DNA of 55,951 nt from Microbacterium sp. (GTDB lineage Bacteria; Actinomycetota; Actinomycetes; Actinomycetales; Microbacteriaceae). The translations under genes and the position numbers were made by a program. Under the pieces are notes generated by a model that was not told the DNA's origin, ran no database searches, and worked only from the letters and a program-made list of their open reading frames with translations. Below are positions 46,340-55,366 of the stretch, piece after piece (position 1 is the stretch's first letter; each line of letters starts with the position of its first letter). The stretch spans positions 1 to 55,951 of the forward strand of contig QFPM01000017.1 of assembly GCA_003248655.1 (NCBI GenBank), given 5' to 3'.

Positions 46340-47035
46340 TCAGAACAGACGCGGAGCCCCGGACTCGACGCCCTTCATCCCCTCGTAATCGAGGGTGACA
46401 CAACGGATGCCGCGGTCGGCCGCGAGCACCTTCGCCTGCGGCTTGATCTCCTGCGCGGCGAACACGCCGGTGACGGGAGCCAGGTGCGGGTCGCGCCCCA
46501 GGAGCTCGAGGTAGCGGGTCAGCTGCTCGACGCCGTCGATGTCGCCGCGGCGCTTGACTTCGACCGCGATCGTGCCGCCGTCGGGGTTTCGCAGCAGCAG
46601 GTCGACGGGCCCGATCGCCGTCGGGAACTCGCGCCGCACGAGCGTGAGCCCGTCGCCGATGACGCCGACCTGCTCGGCAAGGAGCCGCTGCAGGTCCGCT
46701 TCGACGCCGTCCTTCTGCAGCCCCGGGTCGATGCCTAGCTCGTGCGACGAATCGTGCAACACCTCGTAGATGCGCACGAGCAGGGCATCACCGGTCTTCG
46801 CGTGCGTGACGCGCCAGTGCTCGGTCACCCCAGCGGATGCCGACTCGGCATCCGGTTCTTCGACGTCGAGCCGGCAGGGCGGACTCATCCAGTTGAGCGG
46901 CTTGTACGACCCGCCGTCGGAGTGCACGAGCAGCGATCCGTCGCCCTTGTGCACGAGCAGCCGCGTCGCGAGCGGCAGGTGCGCGGTGAGGCGCCCGGTG
47001 TAGTCCACGGAGCAGCGGGCGATGACGAGGCGCAC
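46340..47035 (-). CDS. nucS: Mismatch endonuclease NucS/EndoMS
   Basis: 231 residues. N-terminal dimerisation domain (MRLVIARCSVDYTGRLTAHLP...RLLVHKGDGSLLVHSD) and a RecB-like nuclease domain with GPVDLLLRNPDGGTIAVEVKRRGDIDGVEQLTRYLE, holding the D...E-x-K catalytic set. In actinobacteria NucS provides non-canonical mismatch repair in place of MutS/MutL and binds the beta clamp through a C-terminal motif; the C-terminus here is GVESGAPRLF. Leaderless-type GTG start, TAGGAT 6 bases upstream (47042-47047). Confidence 0.96.
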   Translation of the reverse strand: MRLVIARCSVDYTGRLTAHLPLATRLLVHKGDGSLLVHSDGGSYKPLNWMSPPCRLDVEEPDAESASAGVTEHWRVTHAKTGDALLVRIYEVLHDSSHELGIDPGLQKDGVEADLQRLLAEQVGVIGDGLTLVRREFPTAIGPVDLLLRNPDGGTIAVEVKRRGDIDGVEQLTRYLELLGRDPHLAPVTGVFAAQEIKPQAKVLAADRGIRCVTLDYEGMKGVESGAPRLF

Positions 47036-47064
47036 CCGACGATCCTACGCGCGCCCGCGCGGGG

Positions 47065-48288
47065 TCAGTGGTGGCCGGCGCCGACGCTCGAGCCGGCAAC
47101 GGGCTTCGCGGCGCCCGACGCGAAGCCGCTCATCGCGATAAGGCCGACGATGATCCACAGCGTCGGCAGGATGCCGATCTGGTGGCTGATCCAGCCGAGG
47201 ACCGGCGGCCCGCACAGGAATGCGACGTACCCGATCGTCGCCGCCGCAGAGACGGATGCCGCGGCCTTCGTCGGATCGTCGCCGGCTGCCGACATGCCGA
47301 GCGGAAAGCCGAGCGCCGCGCCCGCGCCCCACAGCACAACGCCGACCAGTGCCACGGTGAGGTTCGGCGCGAGGATGAAGACGACGAGGCCGACGCCCGC
47401 GGCGACCGACAGCGCTCGCAGGGCCCAGACCCGTCCGACGCGGTCGACGATCGGTCCGCCGAGGGCTCGGAACAGCGTCATCGACACGGAGAACACCGTG
47501 AGGAAGATCGCACCCATCTCTTCTGTCCCGTGGTGCCCGTCGACGACGGCGATCGTGAGCCAGTCGTTGGCGCTGCCCTCGGCGAAGGCCATGCCGAGCA
47601 CGATCGCCCCGATCGCGTAGGTCCGCGGGTCGCGCCACACGGCGAGAGCCGCGGAGAATCGTTCGCGCCGCGAGGGCGCGGCCGCGTCATCCGCGACCTC
47701 AACGCGACCGGGCAGGAATCGCAGCGCGCTCGCGCCGACCGCGACGAACAGCACCGCCACCGTGCACAGGTGCCACGTCGCGCCCACGCTCCACGCGGCC
47801 ATCGCGACTCCGACACCGGCGCCGATGACGGTGCCGAGGCTGTAGAACGCGTGGAAGAGAGGCATGAGCGTTCGCGAGAACGCCTGCTCGACCGCCGCCG
47901 CCTCGACGTTGATCATGACGTCGGTCGAGCCGAAGCTCAGCCCCAGCACGACCAGGCCGACGATGGCGAGCGAGTACGACGGCACGGCATCGACGGCGAG
48001 CGCGGTGACGAAGAGCCCGGACCCGACGCCGACGAGCGTCACCGACAGGCCGCGCCGCGTGCCCCAGCGGGCGACGATCAGGTTCGCTGACATCACGCCG
48101 ACGAGCGATCCGGCGCCGAGGGCGAAGAGCAGCACGCCGACTTCGAAGTCGTTGATGGCGAGGTTCTGCTTGACTGCCGGCAGTCGCGACGCCCACGACG
48201 CGAAGCTCGCGCCGCACGCGAGGAACAGCGAGAAGACCGCGGTGCGCCACTGCACCATTCGGCGGTGGGAGAGTGTCGTGGTCGTCAC
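47065..48288 (-). CDS. MFS transporter
   Basis: 407 residues, 12 predicted membrane helices. Starts WRTAVFSLFLACGASFASWASRLPAVKQNLAINDFEVGVLLFALGAGSLVG; family A-motif region is ANLIVARWGTRRG. It resembles the YbjJ/FucP-like fold of putative sugar or drug exporters; substrate cannot be named. It is divergent from a LacI-family gene across 93 bases containing two operator-like palindromes, so it is likely the regulator's target. Confidence 0.88.
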   Translation of the reverse strand: MTTTTLSHRRMVQWRTAVFSLFLACGASFASWASRLPAVKQNLAINDFEVGVLLFALGAGSLVGVMSANLIVARWGTRRGLSVTLVGVGSGLFVTALAVDAVPSYSLAIVGLVVLGLSFGSTDVMINVEAAAVEQAFSRTLMPLFHAFYSLGTVIGAGVGVAMAAWSVGATWHLCTVAVLFVAVGASALRFLPGRVEVADDAAAPSRRERFSAALAVWRDPRTYAIGAIVLGMAFAEGSANDWLTIAVVDGHHGTEEMGAIFLTVFSVSMTLFRALGGPIVDRVGRVWALRALSVAAGVGLVVFILAPNLTVALVGVVLWGAGAALGFPLGMSAAGDDPTKAAASVSAAATIGYVAFLCGPPVLGWISHQIGILPTLWIIVGLIAMSGFASGAAKPVAGSSVGAGHH

Positions 48289-48301
48289 CGGTCGAGTCTA
48301 C

Positions 48302-48328
48302 CGAATCGATTCGACCGAATCGTTTCGA
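48302..48328. promoter_or_regulatory. Two LacI-type operators between MFS and LacI-family genes
   Basis: CGAATCGATTCG (48302-48313) is a perfect palindrome with the central CG typical for LacI-family operators. CGAATCGTTTCG (48317-48328) is a second copy with one half degenerate. They lie 13-40 bases before the MFS ATG, where bound repressor would block its promoter. Centre-to-centre distance is 15 bases. Confidence 0.75.
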
Positions 48329-48381
48329 AAGATCGAGCCAACGGGCCGTCGCGAGCACAGAGACGGGGCTAGCATGCAGTG

Positions 48382-49437
48382 ATGACTCGACGTGCCACCA
48401 TCTCGGACGTCGCCCGCGTGGCCGACGTCTCGCCGTCGACCGCCTCCGTCGTCTTCAGCGGTAAGACTCCGGTCTCGGATGCCACGCGCCTGCGCGTGCT
48501 CGAGGCCGCGGCATCCCTGGGGTACCCCGGCCCCGACCCCCGAGCCGCATCGTTGCGACTCGGCCGCAGCGGCATCGTCGCGGTCGTCGTCGGCACGAGC
48601 CTCAGCCAGATGTTCGTCGACCCGGTGCAGCGGCTCATGATGGACGGCCTCGCCGAGGCTGTCGCGCCCCTCGGCGCGAGCCTGCTGCTCGTACGCACCC
48701 ATAGCGACGTCGAGAACGCGCCCACGCTCGCCACCGCCGGCATCGACGCGGCGGTCCTCATCGGCAGCGACGGATCGTTGCGCGGCTCGCTCGATCAGGT
48801 GCGCGCCCGCGGCGTGCCGATCGTCGTCATCGAGGGTGATGCGGGCCCCGACATCCCCCGCGTCCTCCTCGACAACCGCGAGGCGCAGCGCACCGCCGCC
48901 GAGCACCTGCGCGCGCTCGGGCACACCCGCGTCGCGATCGTTGCGCTCCGCGCGAGCGGCACGCTGACCGCCGGATGGCTGGGAGATGAGTTGGATGCCG
49001 AGGTCGCAATCGACGTGACCCGCGACCGCCTCGCGGGCGCGCGCGACATCTTCCCCGATGCACCGGCGCTGGCAACTGCGGGTAGCTCGATCGACGAGGG
49101 ACTCGCCGCGGGGCGCGTGCTCTTCGCCGATCCGGCCGCCCGGCCGACCGCCGTCATCGCGCAGAGCGACCTACTCGCGGCGGGCGTCATCCGCGCGGCG
49201 CACGAGGTGGGGCTGCGCGTGCCCGACGATGTCAGCGTCACGGGCTTCGACGGCGTGCACGTCGACGGCTTCGCCCCGTACGATCTCACGACCCTCCGAC
49301 AGGCCGCGACCGACAAGGGGCGCGCTGCTGGCGAGGCGATCGCCGCCATGCTCGATGACCGGCCCCCGGCATCCGTTCTGCTCACGTGCGAGTTCCATGT
49401 GGGCTCGACGACCGCGCCCCCGCCGCCGCCCCGGTAG
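48382..49437 (+). CDS. LacI-family transcriptional repressor
   Basis: 351 residues. N-terminal HTH TISDVARVADVSPSTASVVFSGKTPVSDATRLRVLEAAASLGY, then a periplasmic-binding-protein-like sensor domain ending in VPDDVSVTGFDGVHVDGFAPYDLTTLRQ. ATG 48382 has TAGCAT (48370-48375) 6 bases upstream, a leaderless layout; GTG 48379 is the other open start. Likely controls the divergent MFS gene. Its stop codon is part of the likely -10 box (TAGACT, 49435-49440) of the Mrp operon. Confidence 0.92.
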   Translation: MTRRATISDVARVADVSPSTASVVFSGKTPVSDATRLRVLEAAASLGYPGPDPRAASLRLGRSGIVAVVVGTSLSQMFVDPVQRLMMDGLAEAVAPLGASLLLVRTHSDVENAPTLATAGIDAAVLIGSDGSLRGSLDQVRARGVPIVVIEGDAGPDIPRVLLDNREAQRTAAEHLRALGHTRVAIVALRASGTLTAGWLGDELDAEVAIDVTRDRLAGARDIFPDAPALATAGSSIDEGLAAGRVLFADPAARPTAVIAQSDLLAAGVIRAAHEVGLRVPDDVSVTGFDGVHVDGFAPYDLTTLRQAATDKGRAAGEAIAAMLDDRPPASVLLTCEFHVGSTTAPPPPPR

Positions 49438-49470
49438 ACTGGGAATCCGACCCCCGCGACCGTCAGGAGG
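49435..49470 (+). promoter_or_regulatory. Mrp operon -10 box and ribosome-binding site
   Basis: TAGACT at 49435-49440 overlaps the stop codon of the repressor gene. AGGAGG at 49465-49470 lies 5 bases before a TTG start at 49476. No good -35 can be seen. Confidence 0.6.
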
Positions 49471-49475
49471 CCAGA

Positions 49476-52427
49476 TTGCTCGTGTTTCTGGCTGCGTTCG
49501 CGGTCCTGCCGCTCGCGTTGCCGTGGCTCACGAGTCGCCTGGGCCCTCGCGCGTTCTTCCTCGCGGCTCTCGTTCCGATCGCGGCCTTCGTCCATGCGGC
49601 GACGCAGACTCCGCGCGTGCTCGCCGGCGAGACCCCCACCGAGTCGTTCTCGTGGATCCCGCAGCTCGGCCTCGATCTGTCGATGCGGATGGACACCCTC
49701 GGCTGGGTGATGTCCCTCATCGTGACGGGTGTCGGCGCGCTCGTCATGATCTACTGCCGCTGGTACTTCGACGGCAAGAAGCAGGGCGTCGGACTGTTCA
49801 GCGCGGTTCTGCTGGCTTTCGCCGGAGCGATGTACGGACTCGTGCTCACCGACGACCTCATCGTGCTCGTGATGTTCTGGGAGGTCACGAGCATCCTGTC
49901 GTACCTGCTCATCGGCTTCTACCATGCCCGCGGCGCGAGCCGACGTGCCGCTCTGCAGGCTCTGCTGGTGACGACTCTCGGCGGGCTCGTGATGTTCGTG
50001 GGCGCGGTCATCCTCGTCGTGCAGGCGGGGACGGGCAGCATCTCGGGCATCCTCGCCGCGTATTCGGCGCCGGGGTCGCCCCTGCCGGGTGAGCCGCTCA
50101 TCAACACCGCGATCGCGCTCATGCTCGTCGGCGCGCTGAGCAAGTCGGCGATCTTCCCGTTCCACTTCTGGCTGCCCGGGGCGATGGCCGCCCCGACCCC
50201 CGTCAGCGCGTACCTGCACGCCGCGGCGATGGTCAAGGCCGGCATCTACCTCATCGCGCGGCTCGCGCCGGCCTTCGCCATGGCCGAGCCCTGGCGCCCG
50301 ATGATCATCGGGCTCGGGCTGTTCACGATGCTTCTCGGAGGCCTCCAGGCGCTGCGCGAATCCGACCTCAAGCGCATCCTCGCCTTCGGCACGGTGAGCC
50401 AGCTGGGCATGCTGACGGTCGTCCTCGGATACGGGGAGCGCAACTCCGCGCTCGCCGGGCTCGCCCTTCTCCTCGGGCACGCGCTGTTCAAGTCGTCGCT
50501 GTTCCTCGTCGTCGGTGTCATCGACCGGCAGCTGTCGACGCGTGACATCGGCGAGCTCTCGGGAGTCGGCCGCCAGGCGCCCACGCTCGCGACGTTCTCG
50601 ATCATCGCGGTCGCCTCGATGGTGGGCCTCGCGCCGACCGTCGGCTTCGTCGCCAAAGAGGCCGTGCTCAGCTCGCTCCTCGAGGGGGTCGGTTCGCTCG
50701 ACGCCGTGGTCCCGCTCGTCGGCATCGTGCTGGGGTCGATCCTGACCACTGCGTACGGCCTGCGGTTCATCTGGGGCGCGTTCTGGACGAAGAAGGATGC
50801 CGAGGGCGCAGCCCTCCCGGTGACCGCATGGCCGGACCCGCCGATCGGGTTCCTCGCCGCGCCCGTCGTGCTCGCGGGGCTCACAGTCGTCGCCGGCTTC
50901 GTCGCGCCGCTGCTCGACGTCGCCTTCTCGGGTTACGCCGACACCCTGCCGTCGGCACACGACGGATACCCGTACCACCTCGCCCTCTGGCACGGTCTGG
51001 AGCCCGCGCTCTTCCTCTCGCTCGGCAGCATCTTGGTCGGGGTAACGCTCTTCTGGTTCGCGCAGCGCCTGGGTCGCGCCCCCCGCCGCCTGCTGCCCTT
51101 CACCGCGGCCGACGTCTACAACCTCGTGCTGCGCGGCATCGCCCGGGTCGCGGTCTGGACGACGACGTTCACCCAGCGCGGGTCGCTCCCCGTCTACGTC
51201 GGCACGATCTTCGTCGTGTTCGTGGCCGCCGAGGGCACCGCCCTCCTCGCCGCTCCCGAATGGCGCATCCAGCTGGATGCCTGGCAGACACCCATCCAGC
51301 TCGTCGCCGCGCCGCTCATGATCATCGCCGGCGTCGTCGCGGTGCGCGCCCGCAAGCGCTACACCGGCGTCGTGCTCGTCTCGGTCACGGGGCTCGGCAT
51401 GGTCACGCTCTTCGCGACGAGCGGAGCCCCCGACCTCGCCCTCACCCAGGTGCTCGTCGAGACCGTCACGCTCGTCGCGTTCGCCCTCGTGCTCCGGCGG
51501 ATCCCCGCGCGCATGGGCGAGCACAACGCGTCCGTCTGGCCCGTGGCCCGCGCGGTGCTCGCCGTCGCGGTCGGCGCGACGATGGCGGTGATCGCGATGG
51601 TCGCGACGGGCGCCCGCATCGCCGAGCCCATCTCGACCTCGTTCGCCGATCTCGCCTACGAGCTCGGACACGGCAAGAACGTCGTCAACGTGGCGCTCGT
51701 CGACTTGCGCGGCTGGGACACGATGGGCGAACTGTCGGTGCTCATCCTCGCCGCGACCGGCGTTGCCTCGCTCGTCTTCGTCACCCACCGCTCCGACCTC
51801 GTGTCGTCGTCGATCTCGGCGCTGCCGACCGCGGCGATCCGCACCCGGCGTCCCCTGATCGAAACCTCGGAAGGTCCCCGCCCGCGCGCGAGCGCTCCCG
51901 AATCGACCCGACAGGCGTGGCTCGTCGGCGGCGCGCGGGTACGCCCCGAGAACCGGTCGATCATGCTCGAGGTGATCGTCCGCATCCTTTTCCACACGAT
52001 CATCGTCGTGTCGATCTACCTGCTGTTCGCCGGTCACAACCTGCCCGGCGGCGGGTTCGCCGGCGGCCTCGTCGCCGGCATGGCGCTCGTCATGCGCTAC
52101 GTCGCGGGCGGCCGGTACGAGCTCGGCGCCGCGGCGCCGACGGATGCCGGGCGCCTCCTTGGCGCGGGCATGACGATCGCGATCGGGTGCGCAATCGTGC
52201 CCCTGCTGTTCGGCGAACCGGCGCTGACGAGCACCTTCTGGGAGACCGAGCTGCCGGTGATCGGGCACGTGGAGTTCGTCACGTCGACCCTGTTCGACAT
52301 CGGGGTCTATCTCGTCGTCGTCGGCCTGGTGCTCGACGTGCTGCGCTCCCTCGGCGGCGAGGTCGACCGGCAGGCGCAGGCGCTGCGCGAGGCATCCGTC
52401 GCTCCCGGGCGGAGGGCAGCGTCGTGA
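49476..52427 (+). CDS. mnhA: Mrp-type Na+/H+ antiporter subunit A, with fused subunit B domain
   Basis: 983 residues. N-terminal about 1-500 is the proton-pumping NuoL-like core: WEVTSILSYLLIGFYHARGASRRAALQALLVTT and FPFHFWLPGAMAAPTPVSAYLHAAAMVKAGIYLIAR. The middle has MrpA-type extension helices. From about 830 there is an MnhB domain (MLEVIVRILFHTIIVVSIYLLFAGHNLPGGGFAGGLVAGMALVMRY). No separate mnhB exists, so A and B are fused, as in many actinobacteria. TTG start at 49476 with AGGAGG; GTG 49482 is an alternative. Exchanges Na+ for H+ for pH and salt tolerance. Confidence 0.95.
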   Translation: MLVFLAAFAVLPLALPWLTSRLGPRAFFLAALVPIAAFVHAATQTPRVLAGETPTESFSWIPQLGLDLSMRMDTLGWVMSLIVTGVGALVMIYCRWYFDGKKQGVGLFSAVLLAFAGAMYGLVLTDDLIVLVMFWEVTSILSYLLIGFYHARGASRRAALQALLVTTLGGLVMFVGAVILVVQAGTGSISGILAAYSAPGSPLPGEPLINTAIALMLVGALSKSAIFPFHFWLPGAMAAPTPVSAYLHAAAMVKAGIYLIARLAPAFAMAEPWRPMIIGLGLFTMLLGGLQALRESDLKRILAFGTVSQLGMLTVVLGYGERNSALAGLALLLGHALFKSSLFLVVGVIDRQLSTRDIGELSGVGRQAPTLATFSIIAVASMVGLAPTVGFVAKEAVLSSLLEGVGSLDAVVPLVGIVLGSILTTAYGLRFIWGAFWTKKDAEGAALPVTAWPDPPIGFLAAPVVLAGLTVVAGFVAPLLDVAFSGYADTLPSAHDGYPYHLALWHGLEPALFLSLGSILVGVTLFWFAQRLGRAPRRLLPFTAADVYNLVLRGIARVAVWTTTFTQRGSLPVYVGTIFVVFVAAEGTALLAAPEWRIQLDAWQTPIQLVAAPLMIIAGVVAVRARKRYTGVVLVSVTGLGMVTLFATSGAPDLALTQVLVETVTLVAFALVLRRIPARMGEHNASVWPVARAVLAVAVGATMAVIAMVATGARIAEPISTSFADLAYELGHGKNVVNVALVDLRGWDTMGELSVLILAATGVASLVFVTHRSDLVSSSISALPTAAIRTRRPLIETSEGPRPRASAPESTRQAWLVGGARVRPENRSIMLEVIVRILFHTIIVVSIYLLFAGHNLPGGGFAGGLVAGMALVMRYVAGGRYELGAAAPTDAGRLLGAGMTIAIGCAIVPLLFGEPALTSTFWETELPVIGHVEFVTSTLFDIGVYLVVVGLVLDVLRSLGGEVDRQAQALREASVAPGRRAAS

Positions 52428-52960
52428 CCGTCTCTCTCGTCCTCATCGTCATCATGGGAGCGCTGTTCGCCGCGGGCGTCTACGCGATGCTCGAGCGGAG
52501 CCTCACCCGCGTCCTCATCGGATTCCTCCTGCTCGGCAACGCGGCGAACCTGTTCCTGCTGATCGTCATGGGCCGGCCCGGGCTCGCGCCCTTCTACGGC
52601 GCGGAGGGTGAGACGAGCGATCCGCTGCCGCAGGCGCTGACCCTCACCGCCATCGTCATCACGTTCGCAGTGTCGGCGTTCCTGCTCGCCCTCATCTACC
52701 GTTCCTGGCAGCTCGGCCAGGCCGACACCGTCGAGGATGACGAGGCCGACCTCGCGCTGCGCGAGCGCGCCCCCGAAGACGAGGACATGATCGACGACGA
52801 GACCTCGATCGAAGACGAAGACGACGACGCGACGACCGACTTCATCGGCACCGAGACCGCGCCGATCAGGGTCCTGCACCATCGAGACTTCGACGGCATC
52901 CGCGACGATGCGCCGAGCGACCGCACCGACCGCCCCCGTGACGGTGGTGAGCACCGATGA
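52424..52960 (+). CDS. mnhC: Mrp antiporter subunit C (NuoK-like) with acidic tail
   Basis: 178 residues. The first about 105 residues are the three-helix NuoK-like MnhC (IVIMGALFAAGVYAMLERSLTRVLIGFLLLGNAANLFLLIVMG, ALTLTAIVITFAVSAFLLALIYRSWQ). The last about 70 residues form a very acidic, soluble tail (TVEDDEADLALRERAPEDEDMIDDE) not found in most MnhC proteins. GTG overlaps the mnhA stop (GTGA). Confidence 0.93.
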   Translation: MTVSLVLIVIMGALFAAGVYAMLERSLTRVLIGFLLLGNAANLFLLIVMGRPGLAPFYGAEGETSDPLPQALTLTAIVITFAVSAFLLALIYRSWQLGQADTVEDDEADLALRERAPEDEDMIDDETSIEDEDDDATTDFIGTETAPIRVLHHRDFDGIRDDAPSDRTDRPRDGGEHR

Positions 52961-54519
52961 GCGCCCTGGTGCCGCTGCTGGTTGCGCTCCCTCTGCTGGG
53001 GGCGGGCGTCGCACTGCTGTTCGGCCGCCACCGTCGGGTGCAGGTCGTCGTGTCGGTCGTGACGCTGACGCTCGTCCTCGCGATCGCGGCGGTGCTGCTG
53101 TACGCGGTCGACTCCACCGGACAGGCGATCGCCGTCTCGGTCGGCGGATGGCCCGTGCCGTTCGGCATCGTGCTGTACGTCGACCGCCTCGCGGCGCTAT
53201 TGGTCGTCGTCTCGAGCGTCGTCCTGCTCGCCGTCCTGCTTTTCTCGGTCGGCCAAGGCGCCGCCGACGGCGACGACGACACCCCCGTGACGATCTTCCA
53301 CCCGTCGTACATGATCCTCGCGGCGGGCATCTTCAACGCCTTCATCGCGGGCGACCTGTTCAACCTCTACGTCGGGTTCGAGATCCTGCTCGTGGCGTCG
53401 TATGTGCTCATCACGCTCGGCTCGACCGAGTCGCGCATCCGCGCGGGCGTCGTCTACATCGTCGTCTCGCTCGTCTCTTCGATCCTGTTCCTTGTCTCGA
53501 TCGCGGCGATCTACGGCGCCCTCGGCACGGTCAACATCGCGCAGCTCACCGAGCGGATGGCCGAGCTGCCGGCATCCACCCAGCTCGTCCTGCACCTGAT
53601 GCTGCTGCTCGCCTTCAGCATCAAAGCCGCCGTCTTCCCTCTGTCGTTCTGGCTGCCCGACTCGTACCCGACCGCGCCCGCGCCCGTCACCGCGGTCTTC
53701 GCGGGTTTGCTGACGAAGGTCGGCGTGTACGCCATGATCCGCACCGAGACGCAGATCTTCCCCGACAGCAACGTCAACACGCTGCTGCTGATCGTCGCGC
53801 TTGCGACGATGGTGATCGGCGTGCTCGGCGCCGTCGCGCAGGCGGAGCTCAAGCGCATCCTGTCGTTCACGCTCGTGAGCCACGTCGGTTATCTCGTCTT
53901 CGGCCTCGCGATCGCGACGCCGCTCGCCCTCGGGGCCACCGTGTACTACATGGTCCACCACATCATCGTGCAGACCACGCTGTTCCTCGCCGTCGGACTC
54001 ATCGAGCGTCGCGCCGGGTCGACGTCGATCCTCAAGGTCAAGGGGCTCATGCGCGCCGCTCCCGTGATCGCGGTGCTGTATTTCATCCCCGCGGTGAACC
54101 TCGGTGGACTGCCGCCGTTCTCGGGCTTCATCGGCAAGTTCGCCCTGTTCGACGCGGCCGCCGAGGTCGGCACCCCGATCATGTACGTGCTCATCGTCGG
54201 TGGGATCGTCACGTCGCTCCTCACCCTCTACGCGCTCATGCGCGCCTGGAACCTCGCGTTCTGGCGCGAGGACGACGACCACGCCGACGACCCCGTCGTC
54301 GAGCGCATCTCGTACCTGGGCGAAGCCCCCGCAGCCGATGACCAGGGCAGCCGCCGCGTCATCCCGCGCATCATGACGGCGACGACGGCCGGCATGGTCG
54401 CCGTCACCGTCGCCCTCACCGTGTTTGCGGGGCCGCTGTACGAGCTCTGCGCGGGAATCGGTGAGGCGCTGATGACCCCCGTCACGCTCGTGCAGATCGA
54501 CGAGGAGGCGACACGATGA
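52957..54519 (+). CDS. mnhD: Mrp antiporter subunit D (NuoN/M-like)
   Basis: 520 residues, about 14 membrane helices. Proton-translocating core: GDLFNLYVGFEILLVASYVLITLGSTESRIRAGVVYIVVSLVSS and the lysine-containing FSIKAAVFPLSFWLPDSYPTAPAPVTAVFAGLLTKVGVYAMIR. Starts at ATG 52957, overlapping mnhC by 4 bases. Extra about 45 residues near the C-terminus (DDDHADDPVVERISYLGEAPAADDQG) are hydrophilic. Confidence 0.95.
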   Translation: MSALVPLLVALPLLGAGVALLFGRHRRVQVVVSVVTLTLVLAIAAVLLYAVDSTGQAIAVSVGGWPVPFGIVLYVDRLAALLVVVSSVVLLAVLLFSVGQGAADGDDDTPVTIFHPSYMILAAGIFNAFIAGDLFNLYVGFEILLVASYVLITLGSTESRIRAGVVYIVVSLVSSILFLVSIAAIYGALGTVNIAQLTERMAELPASTQLVLHLMLLLAFSIKAAVFPLSFWLPDSYPTAPAPVTAVFAGLLTKVGVYAMIRTETQIFPDSNVNTLLLIVALATMVIGVLGAVAQAELKRILSFTLVSHVGYLVFGLAIATPLALGATVYYMVHHIIVQTTLFLAVGLIERRAGSTSILKVKGLMRAAPVIAVLYFIPAVNLGGLPPFSGFIGKFALFDAAAEVGTPIMYVLIVGGIVTSLLTLYALMRAWNLAFWREDDDHADDPVVERISYLGEAPAADDQGSRRVIPRIMTATTAGMVAVTVALTVFAGPLYELCAGIGEALMTPVTLVQIDEEATR

Positions 54520-55100
54520 CCCCGGCGGCGAAGTCGGTGGCGGCATCCCTCTGGCGGCAGTTGCCGTTCTTTGTGTGGCTCGTCGCCCTCTGGATGCTGC
54601 TGTGGGGCCAGTTCACCGTGCTTGCGGCGATCACCGGCCTGGTCGTGGCGATCTTCGTCACGCGGGTGTTCCGGCTGCCGCCCGTCGAGCTGTGCGGGCG
54701 GGTCAACCTCTGGTACGGGTTCGTGTTCGTCGTGGTGTTCTTCCTCGCGCTGATTCGCGGTTCACTGCTGGTTGCGTGGCAGACGATCAACCCCGCGCGT
54801 TACCCGGGTACGGCGATCATCGCCGTACCGCTGCGCACCGACGACGACCTGATCATGGCGCACGTCGGCGTCACGGCATCCCTCATTCCCGGATCGCTCA
54901 TCGTCGACGTCGACCGCGATCGCCGCATCCTGTATCTGCACGTGATCGGCGTCTCGTCGGATGCCGACGTCGAAAGCCAGCGACGTTCGGTGCAGGGGTG
55001 GGAAGCGAGGATCGTTCGCGCCGTCGGGTCCCGCGCGCAACTCGAGGCGATCGGACGCCACGGCGCGCGGACGCCGCGCGAGGGGGGTGCGGGGCTGTGA
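54516..55100 (+). CDS. mnhE: Mrp antiporter subunit E
   Basis: 194 residues. Two or three N-terminal helices (LPFFVWLVALWMLLWGQFTVLAAITGLVVAIFV) and the family block YPGTAIIAVPLRTDDDLIMAHVGVTASLIPGSLIVDVDRDRRILYLHVIG, then a cytosolic tail. ATG overlaps mnhD; stop overlaps mnhF (GTGA). Confidence 0.94.
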   Translation: MTPAAKSVAASLWRQLPFFVWLVALWMLLWGQFTVLAAITGLVVAIFVTRVFRLPPVELCGRVNLWYGFVFVVVFFLALIRGSLLVAWQTINPARYPGTAIIAVPLRTDDDLIMAHVGVTASLIPGSLIVDVDRDRRILYLHVIGVSSDADVESQRRSVQGWEARIVRAVGSRAQLEAIGRHGARTPREGGAGL

Positions 55101-55366
55101 GCGTGCTCGTCACTGTGATCTACGTCGTCTTCGCGATCGCGGGGCTGCTGACCCTGTGGCGCATCATCACGGGACCGTCGATCCTCGACCGCGCCGTCGC
55201 GTCGGACGTGCTGCTGACCCTCGTCATGTGTGTGCTGGGCGCAGACATGGTCATCAACCACCACACGCGGTCGCTGCCGGTGCTGCTCATCATCGCCGCG
55301 GTCGGCGTCTTCGGCTCGATCGCGATCGCCCGCTTCGTCGCACGGAGGGACAACACCGACCGATGA
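55097..55366 (+). CDS. mnhF: Mrp antiporter subunit F
   Basis: 89 residues, three membrane helices. Family features: RIITGPSILDRAVASDVLLTLVMCVLGAD and LPVLLIIAAVGVFGSIAIARFV. GTG 55097 overlaps the mnhE stop; ATG of mnhG overlaps its end. Confidence 0.93.
   Translation: MSVLVTVIYVVFAIAGLLTLWRIITGPSILDRAVASDVLLTLVMCVLGADMVINHHTRSLPVLLIIAAVGVFGSIAIARFVARRDNTDR

Noticed and set aside
48795..52268. Very long open frame (1157 codons) on the minus strand opposite the LacI gene and mnhA
   Set aside because: It is antisense to two well-supported genes, is dominated by Arg, Asp, His and Gly as expected for the shadow frame of GC-rich coding DNA, and shows no domain.
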